From JAVJSU01 sp040219275 (lineage in GTDB: Bacteria; Chloroflexota; Anaerolineae; Aggregatilineales; Phototrophicaceae), in assembly GCA_040219275.1 (NCBI GenBank), contig JAVJSU010000039.1, forward strand, positions 62,001-126,000: a stretch of 64,000 nt of DNA, written 5' to 3'. The stretch's first letter is position 1. Each line of letters opens with the position of its first letter. Position numbers and translations under genes: made by a program. The notes beneath the pieces are model-generated. The model ran no database searches. It saw only the letters and a program-made list of their open reading frames with translations, and was not told the DNA's origin. Positions 16,101 through 24,470 of this stretch are shown piece by piece.

Positions 16101-17642
16101 GTCATTCCGCCGATCACGGGTCACACGGACATCGTCTATGCCGTCGTATTTAACCCTGATGGCACGCGCCTCGCATCCGGTAGCGCAGACACAACCGTTC
16201 GCATCTGGGATATTTCCGAACTTGAGAATATCACATCCGAAACGTTAACCGGACACACCAACTGGGTCTTTGCTGTCGCGTTTAGTCCAGACGGACAAAC
16301 ACTCGCTTCAAGCAGTGCGGACACGTCCATCCGTTTCTGGGATGTCGCCACAAACACACCGATTGGCACCAGTCTCGCCGCCCATACCGATTGGGTACGG
16401 AGTATCGTCTTTTCGCCCGCTGGACGACGCGTTGTGACCAGTGGTGAGGATGCGCGTGTGCTCATCTGGGATGTCGCCACACAACGCCCGATTTCCGGCT
16501 TCTTTAACGTCGAAGAACAGGATGTTTGGCAGGCAATCTATAGTCCCGATGGCACGACCATCGCCGTCGCTGGAGATGGCGAAACCATTTCGTTATGGTC
16601 ATCACAGGCGCAACTTGCCCTCGGTGAACGCCTGATCGATCATCAAGAACTGGTGCTTTCTACAGCAATTAGCCCGGATAGCACGATAATTGCAACGGCA
16701 GGCGGGATTGACGCGGATACAGGCATCCGGCTGTGGGATGCGGAGACAAATACCCTGCGGGAAGTGTTGAATCAGCATTTGCAACCGGTGACCTCCCTCG
16801 CATTTGATCCATCCGGCTCATATCTTGCCAGCGGGAGCGCAGATCAAACGGTGATTGTCTGGTCACTAGAAACCAGCAGAGCCTATGGCATGATACAGGT
16901 TACAGATGCCGTCTTTAGTGTGGCATACACACCGGATGGCAACACATTAGCCATTGGAGACAATGACGGAAATATCACCCTCTGGAACGTGAGCGGCACG
17001 CCGGAAGAATGGCAAAATATCGCCACGTTTTCCGATCATACAGATCGTGTGGTCAGCCTTGATTTTAACCAAGATGTCACATTATTGGCTTCCGGTAGTC
17101 GTGACCGCACCATCCGTTTATGGGACATCACCACCATGACCGCTTCCGGTGGCGCTTTAACCGGACACACCGAAGGCGTAGAAAGTGTCGCCTTCAGCCC
17201 GGACGGCACACGCCTCGCGTCCGGTAGCCGTGATTTTAGTGTGCGGCTCTGGGATGTTGCATCGCACACGCTCATCGGCGAACCGCTCATCTTACATTCT
17301 ACATTCTGGATTTTAGGGGTTGCGTTTAGTCCGGATGGTAAACTCCTAGCCTCCGCAAGTGGTGACACAACGATCATCCTATGGGATACTGAGAATAGTC
17401 GCGTCATCGGCGAACCTTTTGAAGGACATAGCGATTGGGTCAACACGTTGGCGTTCAGCCCGGATGGAAACTATATGGTATCAGGTGGGCGCGACTCACA
17501 GGTCATCAAGTGGGCAATCAACCTTGAAGATTGGCGCACAGATGCCTGTCAGATCGCCAATCGAAATCTAACAGCGGAGGAAGTCCGCAACTATTTTGCA
17601 GGGGAACGCCCCGCGGATATTTGCGAGACAATAACCGAATGA
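13131..17642 (+). CDS. Ser/Thr protein kinase fused to STAND NTPase, transmembrane helix and 14 WD40 repeats
   Basis: Large signalling protein of 1,503 residues. The kinase domain (about 10-270) has the glycine loop GEGGFGVV, K44, HQDIKPAN (D138, N143) and DFG at 156-158; the usual HRD Arg is Gln, so it is a non-RD kinase. A STAND-type NTPase (about 320-690) shows Walker A GPSGSGKSS at 363-371 and Walker B LLLVIDQFEE (D453). A single hydrophobic helix lies at about 768-788. Residues 866-1463 hold 14 WD40 repeats, enough for two seven-blade propellers. The propellers probably face outward or the periplasm-like side and the kinase the cytoplasm (inference). ATG 13131 follows AGG by five bases. 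The SH3 exoprotein gene starts 42 bp after it. Confidence 0.9.
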   Translation: MQPIDNYKGRKIRGYRLDELIGEGGFGVVYRAYQDVIEREVVIKAILPIYANDPGFIRNFEAEAHLVARLEHPNIVPLYDYWREPDGAFLVMRYLRGGSLLDKFKRGILWDLDTVARILEQIAGALSVAHRNDVVHQDIKPANILLDEDNNAYLTDFGIAIDLANSQNLAAMGDENVIHGSPAYIAPEQIKREEITMRADIYSLGIVLYELLAGAHPFENSGLMELLKHQTDTVLPSLQEYRPELPEELNTVIWKATEKLPGLRYVHVTEMAEEFRKITNSADYVPAPSPVRSTGFPMGGGRAKGSITSVINLNAGPANPYKGLRPFQEGDASDFHGRDELIGILMNHIAISEGGSRFLAVVGPSGSGKSSVVRAGLLPKIRRSVDSDWSNSFIVDMTPGNEPLKELENALLKVAVEPDADIITRMTTSTRGLLESVNAVLPQDSSELLLVIDQFEEIFTLTTDEEKRKTFLNNIYSAAHDPLSRLRIIITLRADFYDRPLLYSGIGDLIRNNTEVVLPLSPDELREAVVEPAQRVGLVLENGLIERIIDDVARQPGSLPLLQYTLTELYEQRDNLRLTLEAYDKIGGITGALARRADQLFERLTDEEQAATRQLFLRLVNIGEGTEDTRRRAKQSELNTLISNREMMRGVIEEFGKFRLLSFDNDPTTRTPTVEVAHEALIRRWMRLREWINESRDALREQRKLATATGEWVTGERKTTYLATGARLSQFEDLLNSRTLALSEDERAFILASVNQRERNTRLRRAAVAGLTILTVIALIFGGVAAYQSIQAAQARDDAIVERDRADQESIISRSRELAASALVSINQIDLPLLLGVYALDTANTFEARNSLLTALQSEPRIRTLLHGHTDTNRAVAYSPDGSLIASGGQDNTIIIWDTATNQPVGEPFTGHRDWINTIAFSPDGTMLASGGEDNTIILWDVSTREAIGDPITGQNGEIWSVAFSPDGTMLASGSADATIALWNVESREAVIPPITGHTDIVYAVVFNPDGTRLASGSADTTVRIWDISELENITSETLTGHTNWVFAVAFSPDGQTLASSSADTSIRFWDVATNTPIGTSLAAHTDWVRSIVFSPAGRRVVTSGEDARVLIWDVATQRPISGFFNVEEQDVWQAIYSPDGTTIAVAGDGETISLWSSQAQLALGERLIDHQELVLSTAISPDSTIIATAGGIDADTGIRLWDAETNTLREVLNQHLQPVTSLAFDPSGSYLASGSADQTVIVWSLETSRAYGMIQVTDAVFSVAYTPDGNTLAIGDNDGNITLWNVSGTPEEWQNIATFSDHTDRVVSLDFNQDVTLLASGSRDRTIRLWDITTMTASGGALTGHTEGVESVAFSPDGTRLASGSRDFSVRLWDVASHTLIGEPLILHSTFWILGVAFSPDGKLLASASGDTTIILWDTENSRVIGEPFEGHSDWVNTLAFSPDGNYMVSGGRDSQVIKWAINLEDWRTDACQIANRNLTAEEVRNYFAGERPADICETITE

Positions 17643-17684
17643 TTAACTGAGAGCATAACAACCATTTAGAAGAAGAGATGCCAC

Positions 17685-19235
17685 ATGCACATGAAAAAAC
17701 CATTTTTACTGTTCATCATGATGCTTTTAACCATTATTCCAATTCTGGTCCTAGCACAGGAAGATGGTCAGGGAAACGATGCTGAAGCTACGGCAGAAGC
17801 AACTGCTGAAGTTACCGCAGAAGCTGAAGCGACTCCTGATCCGAACGCATCGGAATGTCCGGTCATCGTTCAGACGGCGATTGACCTCACGCAGGCGGGA
17901 TGTTCGGCGACGGGCAACAATCAACTGTGTTATGGGCATCTTGTGTTGGACGCACAACCGCGCATCAATATTGACGCGTTCAATTTTCAGACACCCGGCG
18001 ATGTGGTGGATGTGATCGAAGTGCAGAGCCTAAGGCTGAGTGCGCTGGATACACAAACCGGACAGTGGGGCGTGGTTTTGATGCAAATTGAGCCGAATTA
18101 TCTCCCGCCAACCGTTCCATCGGAGGACACCGGTAACGAAACTGTAACTACTGATCAGTTGACAGCCGATGATGTACAAGTTTTACTTTTTGGCGATGTT
18201 GCGCTTAACGATGCCACGCGCTTTATTCAAATTCGCGCCAATGAACGGCTCAATATCCGCCGCCAGCCATCAACCACCAGCGAAGTAATCGCCAGCATGG
18301 ATGCCGATGAAGTGATTACCGTTAATGGGCGACTAGAAGATAGCTCATGGTTGCGTGTGCGTGTGCAAGAAGGTGCGGATAGCGTTACTGGCTGGATTTT
18401 TACCGACTTAGTCACACCAAACGGTGATGTTGATGAACTCACACCGTTAACGCTGGAAGAAGCGAATTCAGAGATAGCCGACGACTTAGCCCTCTATGGA
18501 CCGATGCAGGCGTTTTTCCTCGAAACGGGCAATGACGATGCACCGTGCGACGAAGCACCCAACAGCGGCATCCTCATTCAAACACCGGAAGGCGTGGCAA
18601 ATGTCACCATCTGGCTGGATGAAGTCGTCATCACAATGGGTGCGGGAGACACCGCATTTGTGCAGGCGCAATCCGATGGTAGTCTGGCGGTAAATTCACT
18701 CTCAGGTTTTGCCAGCGTGGAAGCATTAGGTGAAACCCGTACCGCGGTAGCAGGACAACGCATTGATGTGCCGTTAGATGAAAATCTGTCGCCGAGCGAT
18801 GTGCCAAACGATCCCGTTGCAATTGATCCAGACGACCTGCAAGCGTTGCCGACAGAACTTCTGGATGATGAACTAGACCTACCCTCATCACTCAACCTTG
18901 CAACCGGCGTACCCGCGGGCGGCAATTGGCAATACGCATGGGGAGTCGCCTCCCTGACTTGTCCTGACGGCACGGAAGTACCGTTCCAGAGCACAAGCGG
19001 AACGTTCCCGTTGACCGTACAAAGTGATGGCATCCTTGTGAATACCATTAGTTATAATCTCACGTCAGTTGGCGTGTATCGTGCAACGTATAGCGACGAC
19101 AACAACAATTTGCATCAGGATACATTGCAAGTGGTCGCATCAGATCGGATTGTCGGGGAAAAAGTGCTTGATCTTAATAGTCCGGTCTGCACACTGAACG
19201 TCCCCTTCTCACTCACACTGATAAGTGGCGGATAA
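17685..19235 (+). CDS. Secreted SH3-domain protein
   Basis: Exported protein of 516 residues (514 if it starts at ATG 17691). A Lys-Lys start and hydrophobic run ending VLAQ form a signal peptide. An acidic Ala-Glu-Thr repeat (about 27-48) follows, then a Cys-containing domain. A bacterial SH3 domain occupies about 180-250 (IQIRANERLNIRRQPSTTSEVIASM...WLRVRV...GWIFTDLV), a fold that often binds cell-wall peptide. A second beta-rich region resembles FecR-like surfaces (GVANVTIWLDEVVITMGAGDTAFVQ), but that match is uncertain. It is 42 bp behind the kinase gene and likely co-transcribed, so it may be a ligand or partner of that receptor. An intrinsic terminator follows. Confidence 0.75.
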   Translation: MHMKKPFLLFIMMLLTIIPILVLAQEDGQGNDAEATAEATAEVTAEAEATPDPNASECPVIVQTAIDLTQAGCSATGNNQLCYGHLVLDAQPRINIDAFNFQTPGDVVDVIEVQSLRLSALDTQTGQWGVVLMQIEPNYLPPTVPSEDTGNETVTTDQLTADDVQVLLFGDVALNDATRFIQIRANERLNIRRQPSTTSEVIASMDADEVITVNGRLEDSSWLRVRVQEGADSVTGWIFTDLVTPNGDVDELTPLTLEEANSEIADDLALYGPMQAFFLETGNDDAPCDEAPNSGILIQTPEGVANVTIWLDEVVITMGAGDTAFVQAQSDGSLAVNSLSGFASVEALGETRTAVAGQRIDVPLDENLSPSDVPNDPVAIDPDDLQALPTELLDDELDLPSSLNLATGVPAGGNWQYAWGVASLTCPDGTEVPFQSTSGTFPLTVQSDGILVNTISYNLTSVGVYRATYSDDNNNLHQDTLQVVASDRIVGEKVLDLNSPVCTLNVPFSLTLISGG

Positions 19236-19254
19236 CGCAAAATAACCATCAAAC

Positions 19255-19290
19255 AAAAAACGGGCAGTCGATTATTTGCGACTGCCCGTT
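19255..19290. terminator. Bidirectional intrinsic terminator
   Basis: CGGGCAGTCG (19261-19270) pairs perfectly with CGACTGCCCG (19279-19288). It is flanked by six A on the left and four T on the right, so it can end both the rightward SH3 gene and the leftward CSLREA gene that converge here. Confidence 0.85.
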
Positions 19291-19314
19291 TTATCTATCC
19301 AGTTTTGTATGCGT

Positions 19315-22300
19315 TTAGGATGAATTTATACGCCATGTACGGCTGAAAACTAACCATCCTGCAAGACCAAGCCCACCGACAAGAAGTAGCGTTCCGACAA
19401 TAGCCAACAGTCGATAACGCGGTGTTTCCCCTGTGGATGGGAGTTCTCCTGCGCGTAAGAAACTCATCTGAGCACAGCTTGGCGCGGAATTGCCCGTGCT
19501 CGTCAAACAAGCACGATTGACAATTGACTCGAACACTTCAGTTTCCAGCACGCGTGTTTCCAGGGTGATGGTGATGCGATCACCCGCGTTCAGCGTAGCT
19601 TGCGTAAAGTTGACGTTCTGCCCGTCAATCTCGACTGTGCCGGACGAAGCCTCTGCGCTCAAAATTTCTAGTGCATCCGGCATCACATCTTGCACAAACA
19701 CATCCGTGACCATGTCATCCGTCGGGTTAATCACCCGTAACGTATAGGTAACGATCTCGCCCGGTGCGGCAACGGGAGGCTGTCCTACTTTAAAGATGTA
19801 CGGCTCATCAACCACTACCGCAGAAAATCCGCCGACGATAACCTGTGTCTGCCCGGAAGTTACGCCCGTACCATCCGAAGACACACTTAAATCCACCGTA
19901 GACGATCCACCAGCCGCGATTGTACCTAACTCGCAAATGACCACACCACGATCTTCAATACATACGGGCGACCCCGGCGCAGAAGATAAATAACGCACGC
20001 CCGGTCGCAGTGATTCGATGACGGTCACGTTCTGCGCGTCCTGTCCGCCGTTGTTACCCACAATAAGATCAAACCCTTCGTCATCTTCGATCTTATCGAC
20101 ATCCATATCCGGCGTTGTGGTCATCGTTGGGGTCACGGTTATGGTAGCGGTTCTGGTCATCGTCCGGGAAGCTGTTACGCTCGCGGTGACCGATGCCGTT
20201 TGAGTTGCGGTTGCAGTTAATGTGTTGGTCATTGTCGCTGATGGCGTTGTTGTACTTGTGGCGCTTGCCGTGACCGTCGCAGTGCTGGTGCTAGTCGCCG
20301 TATTGGTTAAGGTTGCGGTTGAAGTATTCGTCGCTGTAGATGTACGCGTCAAGGTACGGCTAGGCGTAGAAGACGGGGTTGCCGTAACCGTTGCGGTGAT
20401 GGTTCCTGTGGAAGTTGGCGTTGCTGTCGGCACAGGTGATGTGACGAAAATCGTCGCTGTGGCGGTATCAGACCCGCCCGGTCCGGTCACGGTCAATGTC
20501 ACTGTATAGGTGCCGGGATTGATGTAATTGTTTGAAGGATTTTGAAGTGTACTCGTGATTCCACCACCAAAATCCCAGAACCAACTGGTAATTAGCCCGG
20601 TGGATTGATCGGTGAAAAACACATCTAACGGTGCATCACCAATGGCAGGATTAGCAATAAACGCCGCAACCGGGGGGGGAGGAGCAACCAGAATACATAG
20701 CGAAAATTCTGACGTGTTTCCGTTCGTATCCACGACAAGTGCGGTAACAAAATCGCTTCCGCCCGCCGCGGCAACATTCGCGCTAAAATTTGCAATACCG
20801 TTCGCACCGGTGACGACGTTTGTCGAGCCTAAATACTGCTCACCTTCACCAAAATTGGGGCTAAAGGTATCACATGCCGCGTTCCTATAGAATTCAATCC
20901 GAAACGACGCATTTGCCTGTGTATCAAGGCTACCGGTGACTGTTGTCTGAGTCGTGCCATCTGTAATCGCAGACACAAGCACGGGAAAGTTTAGCAGTGT
21001 GTTGGCACCCACATCCGCATCGTCTGTGCCGTTATCGTTTGGAGTCACTCCGTTGTTACCAAGGTCGATGCCGAGCGCGCCATTATTGACGATACTATTG
21101 GCACTTATCTCCACGCCGGTACTATTGATGATAGTCACACCATTAACCGTATTTTGTGAAATTGTGTTGCCCAAAACATCAGTCTTTACGATAGAGCCGT
21201 CAACGACAACCCCATTGACGTTGTTTGAGATGGTATTTGTGGCGATCACCGTGGTCAATGCACCCGCGATCTGTACACCATTTCCGATGTTACCCGCCGC
21301 ATTTCCACCTGCATCAATACCGATAGCGTTGGCATTAATAATATTATCGGATGATGTCGTTCCACCATTCGCAACCTGAATGCCATTCACGCCATTGGCA
21401 GAAATCAGATTACTAACGATGACATTGCTCACCGCACCTAAAAGTAAGATACCATGTGTCGCATTTCCCACCGGAAACGCCGCGCTAAAATTACCGGTCT
21501 GATCTAGACCAATGCTGTTTCCGAAAATATTGTTGTTATTAGCCCCGCCGGAAATTTGGATCCCGTTTGCACCGTTACCGCCAATAGCATTTGAATTGAC
21601 AAAATTATTGTTGCTTGCTCCGTTAATCAACAATCCATTAGCCGCGTTTCCAAGCGCACCAATACCGATGGGGCTAATGCCAACGATGTTGCCACTTATG
21701 GAATTTGTGTTACTTCCGTTGACGATAATGCCGGATGTGTTGTTACCGGAAACAATATTCCCGCCACCCACGACACCAATCAAGTTATTATTCGCCCCAT
21801 TTTGCACGGTGATTCCCGCATTATTTCCAAGTCCGGGGTTTCCTGCGGCATCTGTGCCAATGATGTTGTTGCTTATAGTGTTGCCTGTAGCGTTTATCCC
21901 ATCAATGACAATACCGCTATCAACATTTGCGTAGATGAGATTGCGCTGACCCGCAACATTAGCACCAATAGTATTATCAGCGACATTATTAATAAGGATG
22001 CCGTTGCCATTAACGCCTGTAATTTGCAAGCCAAAAATGGAGTTATTCGGGGAATTGATCGTCAAGCCAACGGTTGCCACGCCCGCACCGTTTAGAACAA
22101 TGTTTCCGTTGGATTGTAGTGTAATTGAGCCGGTGCCTGGTGCGAAAGCGGGTAAATTACCGGTCAGGTTAATCGGACCAGCAAGCCCGATGGCAAAAGT
22201 GATATTGTCATCGCCCACTGCCCCGTTAGCGGCAATGATAGCTTCACGTAGCGTACAATCAGCAATATCGCAGGTACCGTCATTGGTATCTGCGAGGCTG

Positions 22301-22425
22301 TTCACTTCAAAGACCGCCGCCTGACTTTGTGGAATAAACAATGCCAGCAAAGTTAAGGTCGTGATGAAGAGCAGGAAGATCGAAATCCATTTGGTATTCG
22401 ACCTGATGAGTTTGGTTAATATCAT
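19315..22425 (-). CDS. CSLREA/beta-helix/PKD surface protein with LPXTG tail
   Basis: Secreted, wall-anchored type protein of 1,036 residues. A signal peptide (WISIFLLFITTLTLLALFIPQSQA) precedes a CSLREA-type motif (VNSLADTNDGTCDIADCTLREAI). A long Asn-rich parallel beta-helix (about 80-490) with N-x-I-G/N-T-I turns follows, then a PKD domain (ANPAIGDAPLDVFFTD...WDFGG), a Thr/Ala/Ser spacer (about 665-770) and two DUF11-like domains. The tail has LPSTG (codons 19429-19443), a hydrophobic helix and a short Arg-containing end, the classic sortase signal. No sortase gene is in the window. ATG 22425 is preferred; the frame opens with GTG at 22428. A promoter with an overlapping palindrome lies upstream. 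Confidence 0.85.
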   Translation of the reverse strand: MILTKLIRSNTKWISIFLLFITTLTLLALFIPQSQAAVFEVNSLADTNDGTCDIADCTLREAIIAANGAVGDDNITFAIGLAGPINLTGNLPAFAPGTGSITLQSNGNIVLNGAGVATVGLTINSPNNSIFGLQITGVNGNGILINNVADNTIGANVAGQRNLIYANVDSGIVIDGINATGNTISNNIIGTDAAGNPGLGNNAGITVQNGANNNLIGVVGGGNIVSGNNTSGIIVNGSNTNSISGNIVGISPIGIGALGNAANGLLINGASNNNFVNSNAIGGNGANGIQISGGANNNNIFGNSIGLDQTGNFSAAFPVGNATHGILLLGAVSNVIVSNLISANGVNGIQVANGGTTSSDNIINANAIGIDAGGNAAGNIGNGVQIAGALTTVIATNTISNNVNGVVVDGSIVKTDVLGNTISQNTVNGVTIINSTGVEISANSIVNNGALGIDLGNNGVTPNDNGTDDADVGANTLLNFPVLVSAITDGTTQTTVTGSLDTQANASFRIEFYRNAACDTFSPNFGEGEQYLGSTNVVTGANGIANFSANVAAAGGSDFVTALVVDTNGNTSEFSLCILVAPPPPVAAFIANPAIGDAPLDVFFTDQSTGLITSWFWDFGGGITSTLQNPSNNYINPGTYTVTLTVTGPGGSDTATATIFVTSPVPTATPTSTGTITATVTATPSSTPSRTLTRTSTATNTSTATLTNTATSTSTATVTASATSTTTPSATMTNTLTATATQTASVTASVTASRTMTRTATITVTPTMTTTPDMDVDKIEDDEGFDLIVGNNGGQDAQNVTVIESLRPGVRYLSSAPGSPVCIEDRGVVICELGTIAAGGSSTVDLSVSSDGTGVTSGQTQVIVGGFSAVVVDEPYIFKVGQPPVAAPGEIVTYTLRVINPTDDMVTDVFVQDVMPDALEILSAEASSGTVEIDGQNVNFTQATLNAGDRITITLETRVLETEVFESIVNRACLTSTGNSAPSCAQMSFLRAGELPSTGETPRYRLLAIVGTLLLVGGLGLAGWLVFSRTWRINSS

Positions 22426-22463
22426 CACGTTATTTCCAGAAGAGCAACCTTAGTAAGTTGACA

Positions 22464-22500
22464 AGTATAATGAAAAATACAAGGCTTCACAATCTTGTGA
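22464..22500 (-). promoter_or_regulatory. Promoter with overlapping palindrome for the CSLREA gene
   Basis: On the minus strand TTGTGA (22492-22487) and TATACT (22469-22464) are 17 bp apart. The -35 is half of a perfect palindrome, TCACAA-TC-TTGTGA, at 22487-22500, a possible operator for a repressor or other dimeric regulator. The rest of the 314-bp gap (22426-22739) shows no further gene or hairpin. Confidence 0.5.
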
Positions 22501-22739
22501 CCTGGTAAGGATAGAATAATTCTAATTTTCTACATGTTCCATGAGTACAAACCCCACTTTACGCAATAATCTACCAAAATAAAACCGAAGAACGTAAATT
22601 TTTAATAGAATACGGCGAATTATAGAGAATACCAATCTTGATACATGGCAGTATGAGCATCCACCTCTATAGAATCCAGAATTACCCATAGCTCCGGCAA
22701 CGGATTGTTTAGTGGCGCTTACACTTCGGGTTGTCTTAC

Positions 22740-24314
22740 TTACTTTGGAGCCGCAGTTATTGGATGCTGTGACACCTCAGTTTGGCGAATCCACGTGATT
22801 AACTCGGTATGTTGATGAATTTCGCTCACTAATTTTCTCATCATGGCAAATGCGATCAATGGATTCGCATAAATTAGCGTTAGGAAGTCGTTGCGCTTTA
22901 AAGTAAACAGGATGACATCGTCCACACTGACGATTTGTGTCGGGTGTTGCTGACTATCAATCATACTTAGCTCGCCAAAATGGTCACCGGAAGAGAATGT
23001 CGTTATGATCGTTTCTGATTCTTCGCTGTCAATTACGCTAACGATCAGTGCACCCTTCGCCACGATTGATAATTTGTCCGTCTCTGCCCCTTGCTCAATG
23101 ATCGTTTCGCCTGTGACGTACCGTTCACGGTTGAGCATCAGCGCGATTTCAACCAGATCATCTTGAGAAAGGTCACCGAATAGTGTCGTGTTTTCTAGCA
23201 CATTGCATCGGATTTGTAATTCTGCATCATCAATCGACTCACGGCGCTGATTAAGCTCTAACAACAAATTTAACATCGCATCCGAGTCATTCAGTTCCGT
23301 ATCCAACGCCGTCCACAAGGGACTCTCCTCGGATGGGAGTACACGACGCAACCAAATTTGACTAAACATCCCGATTGAATTATGGAGTGCATCAACCTGA
23401 TACTCAATGGTTTCCAATTTGGATGCCAGCACAGCATCATAGCGACTTCGCTGATTCATCGCCTGCATCTTACGTAATATACCCCGTTGTGCTTGCAAGG
23501 TGATGTAGCGGGTCATATGTTCAATACGTTGTGCGCCTAGTACCTCGGTTTGTGCATTGATAATCTGCACCACTTGTTGCGGATGAAGAGTCGCCGCCAA
23601 TTCGCCGCCGCTCAAACTGCCCACTAACGCGCGCTCAATCGCGCGATTCTCTAAAATCAGTGAATGATGAATGACATAGAGAAGAATCGCAGTACCGCCC
23701 AATCCGATGGTGAGTGCAACCGCAATCATGACCCCACCCTCTGTTACGTTTGTAGCGAGGTTAAACACCGCATGGATTATCATGCTAAAAAAGACGGCAA
23801 GAACGATTCGGGGAACGCGTACTCGTGCGCTCTGCAACGAACTAATGCCGACAATTGTACCGACCACTCCGCTTGTAAACGTGTGCATCAAACTCACAGA
23901 AAACACGCGAATTAAGGTATCACTGAGATCAGGGGTCGTCCCTATAGTGATATAAAACAGATTCTCGACAATGGCAAACCCTGTTCCGACGGCAAAGCCA
24001 TACGATAAACCGTCGACTGCATAGCGCACCGCAAAGGCTTGCATAAGAGCGATCAAAAACGCGGATTTCAGAAATTCCTCTAAAACCGGCGCGCTAACTA
24101 GCGATACTTCAACATAAGTCAGGATATTACGCTCAATAAGTGTATTTTGAACGACTAATGCGATAACAAATGTCAGCATCCCCCAACCAAAAGCGCTCAT
24201 CAACAACCGACCACGACTGAACGAGTAAATTTCTAACGCCCAGATGAGATAGAGCACGCATAGCGGAAGGATTATGGCAAATAAATAGCTGAGTAACATC
24301 GATATTTTATCCAT
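22740..24314 (-). CDS. PrsW-type intramembrane protease fused to a cyclic-nucleotide-binding-like domain
   Basis: Membrane protein of 524 residues from ATG 24314; the frame is open to 24362, but the extra 16 residues look unlike a membrane start. Several hydrophobic segments carry the PrsW/CAAX-type motifs: APVLEEFLKSA (E79, E80, K83), DGLSYGFAVGTGFAIVEN, MHTFTSG and HAVFN, giving Glu and His metal ligands. PrsW in Bacillus cleaves an anti-sigma factor. After a cytosolic helical linker, residues about 375-500 form a CRP-like jelly roll (LFGDLSQDDLVEIALML...GETIIEQGAETDKLSIVAKG...GDHFGELSMID). The usual PR-x-A ligand motif is replaced by HPTQIV, so cAMP binding is doubtful. Protease output may be gated by this domain (inference). 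Confidence 0.85.
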   Translation of the reverse strand: MDKISMLLSYLFAIILPLCVLYLIWALEIYSFSRGRLLMSAFGWGMLTFVIALVVQNTLIERNILTYVEVSLVSAPVLEEFLKSAFLIALMQAFAVRYAVDGLSYGFAVGTGFAIVENLFYITIGTTPDLSDTLIRVFSVSLMHTFTSGVVGTIVGISSLQSARVRVPRIVLAVFFSMIIHAVFNLATNVTEGGVMIAVALTIGLGGTAILLYVIHHSLILENRAIERALVGSLSGGELAATLHPQQVVQIINAQTEVLGAQRIEHMTRYITLQAQRGILRKMQAMNQRSRYDAVLASKLETIEYQVDALHNSIGMFSQIWLRRVLPSEESPLWTALDTELNDSDAMLNLLLELNQRRESIDDAELQIRCNVLENTTLFGDLSQDDLVEIALMLNRERYVTGETIIEQGAETDKLSIVAKGALIVSVIDSEESETIITTFSSGDHFGELSMIDSQQHPTQIVSVDDVILFTLKRNDFLTLIYANPLIAFAMMRKLVSEIHQHTELITWIRQTEVSQHPITAAPK

Positions 24315-24401
24315 AAACAGCGCAATACCCTTATTATAGGTGCACTTACAACATAGAAACATTCAGATTGTTAGTATCTCGAAATACGGTCAATAAGACT
24401 C

Positions 24402-24433
24402 AAAACAGGATGCCTGTGTGAGCATCCTGTTTG
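24402..24433 (-). terminator. Intrinsic terminator-like hairpin after the giant PKD gene
   Basis: AAACAGGATGC (24403-24413) and GCATCCTGTTT (24422-24432) form an 11-bp perfect stem with an eight-base loop. Read leftward it follows the stop of the 2,643-residue gene by about 40 bp. The T tract is short, lying within the stem end. Confidence 0.7.
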
Positions 24434-24470
24434 ATTTAATTATTTGACTGTGGGTTTCCCTGAATTAACG

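Noticed and set aside
20125..20450. Val-rich plus-strand frames opposite the CSLREA protein
   Set aside because: Complement of another Thr/Ala/Ser spacer; same artefact as at 11598-12386.
22459..22471. TTGACA and TATAAT on the plus strand
   Set aside because: The two hexamers are only 1-2 bases apart, so they cannot act together as a promoter; no gene follows on that strand.
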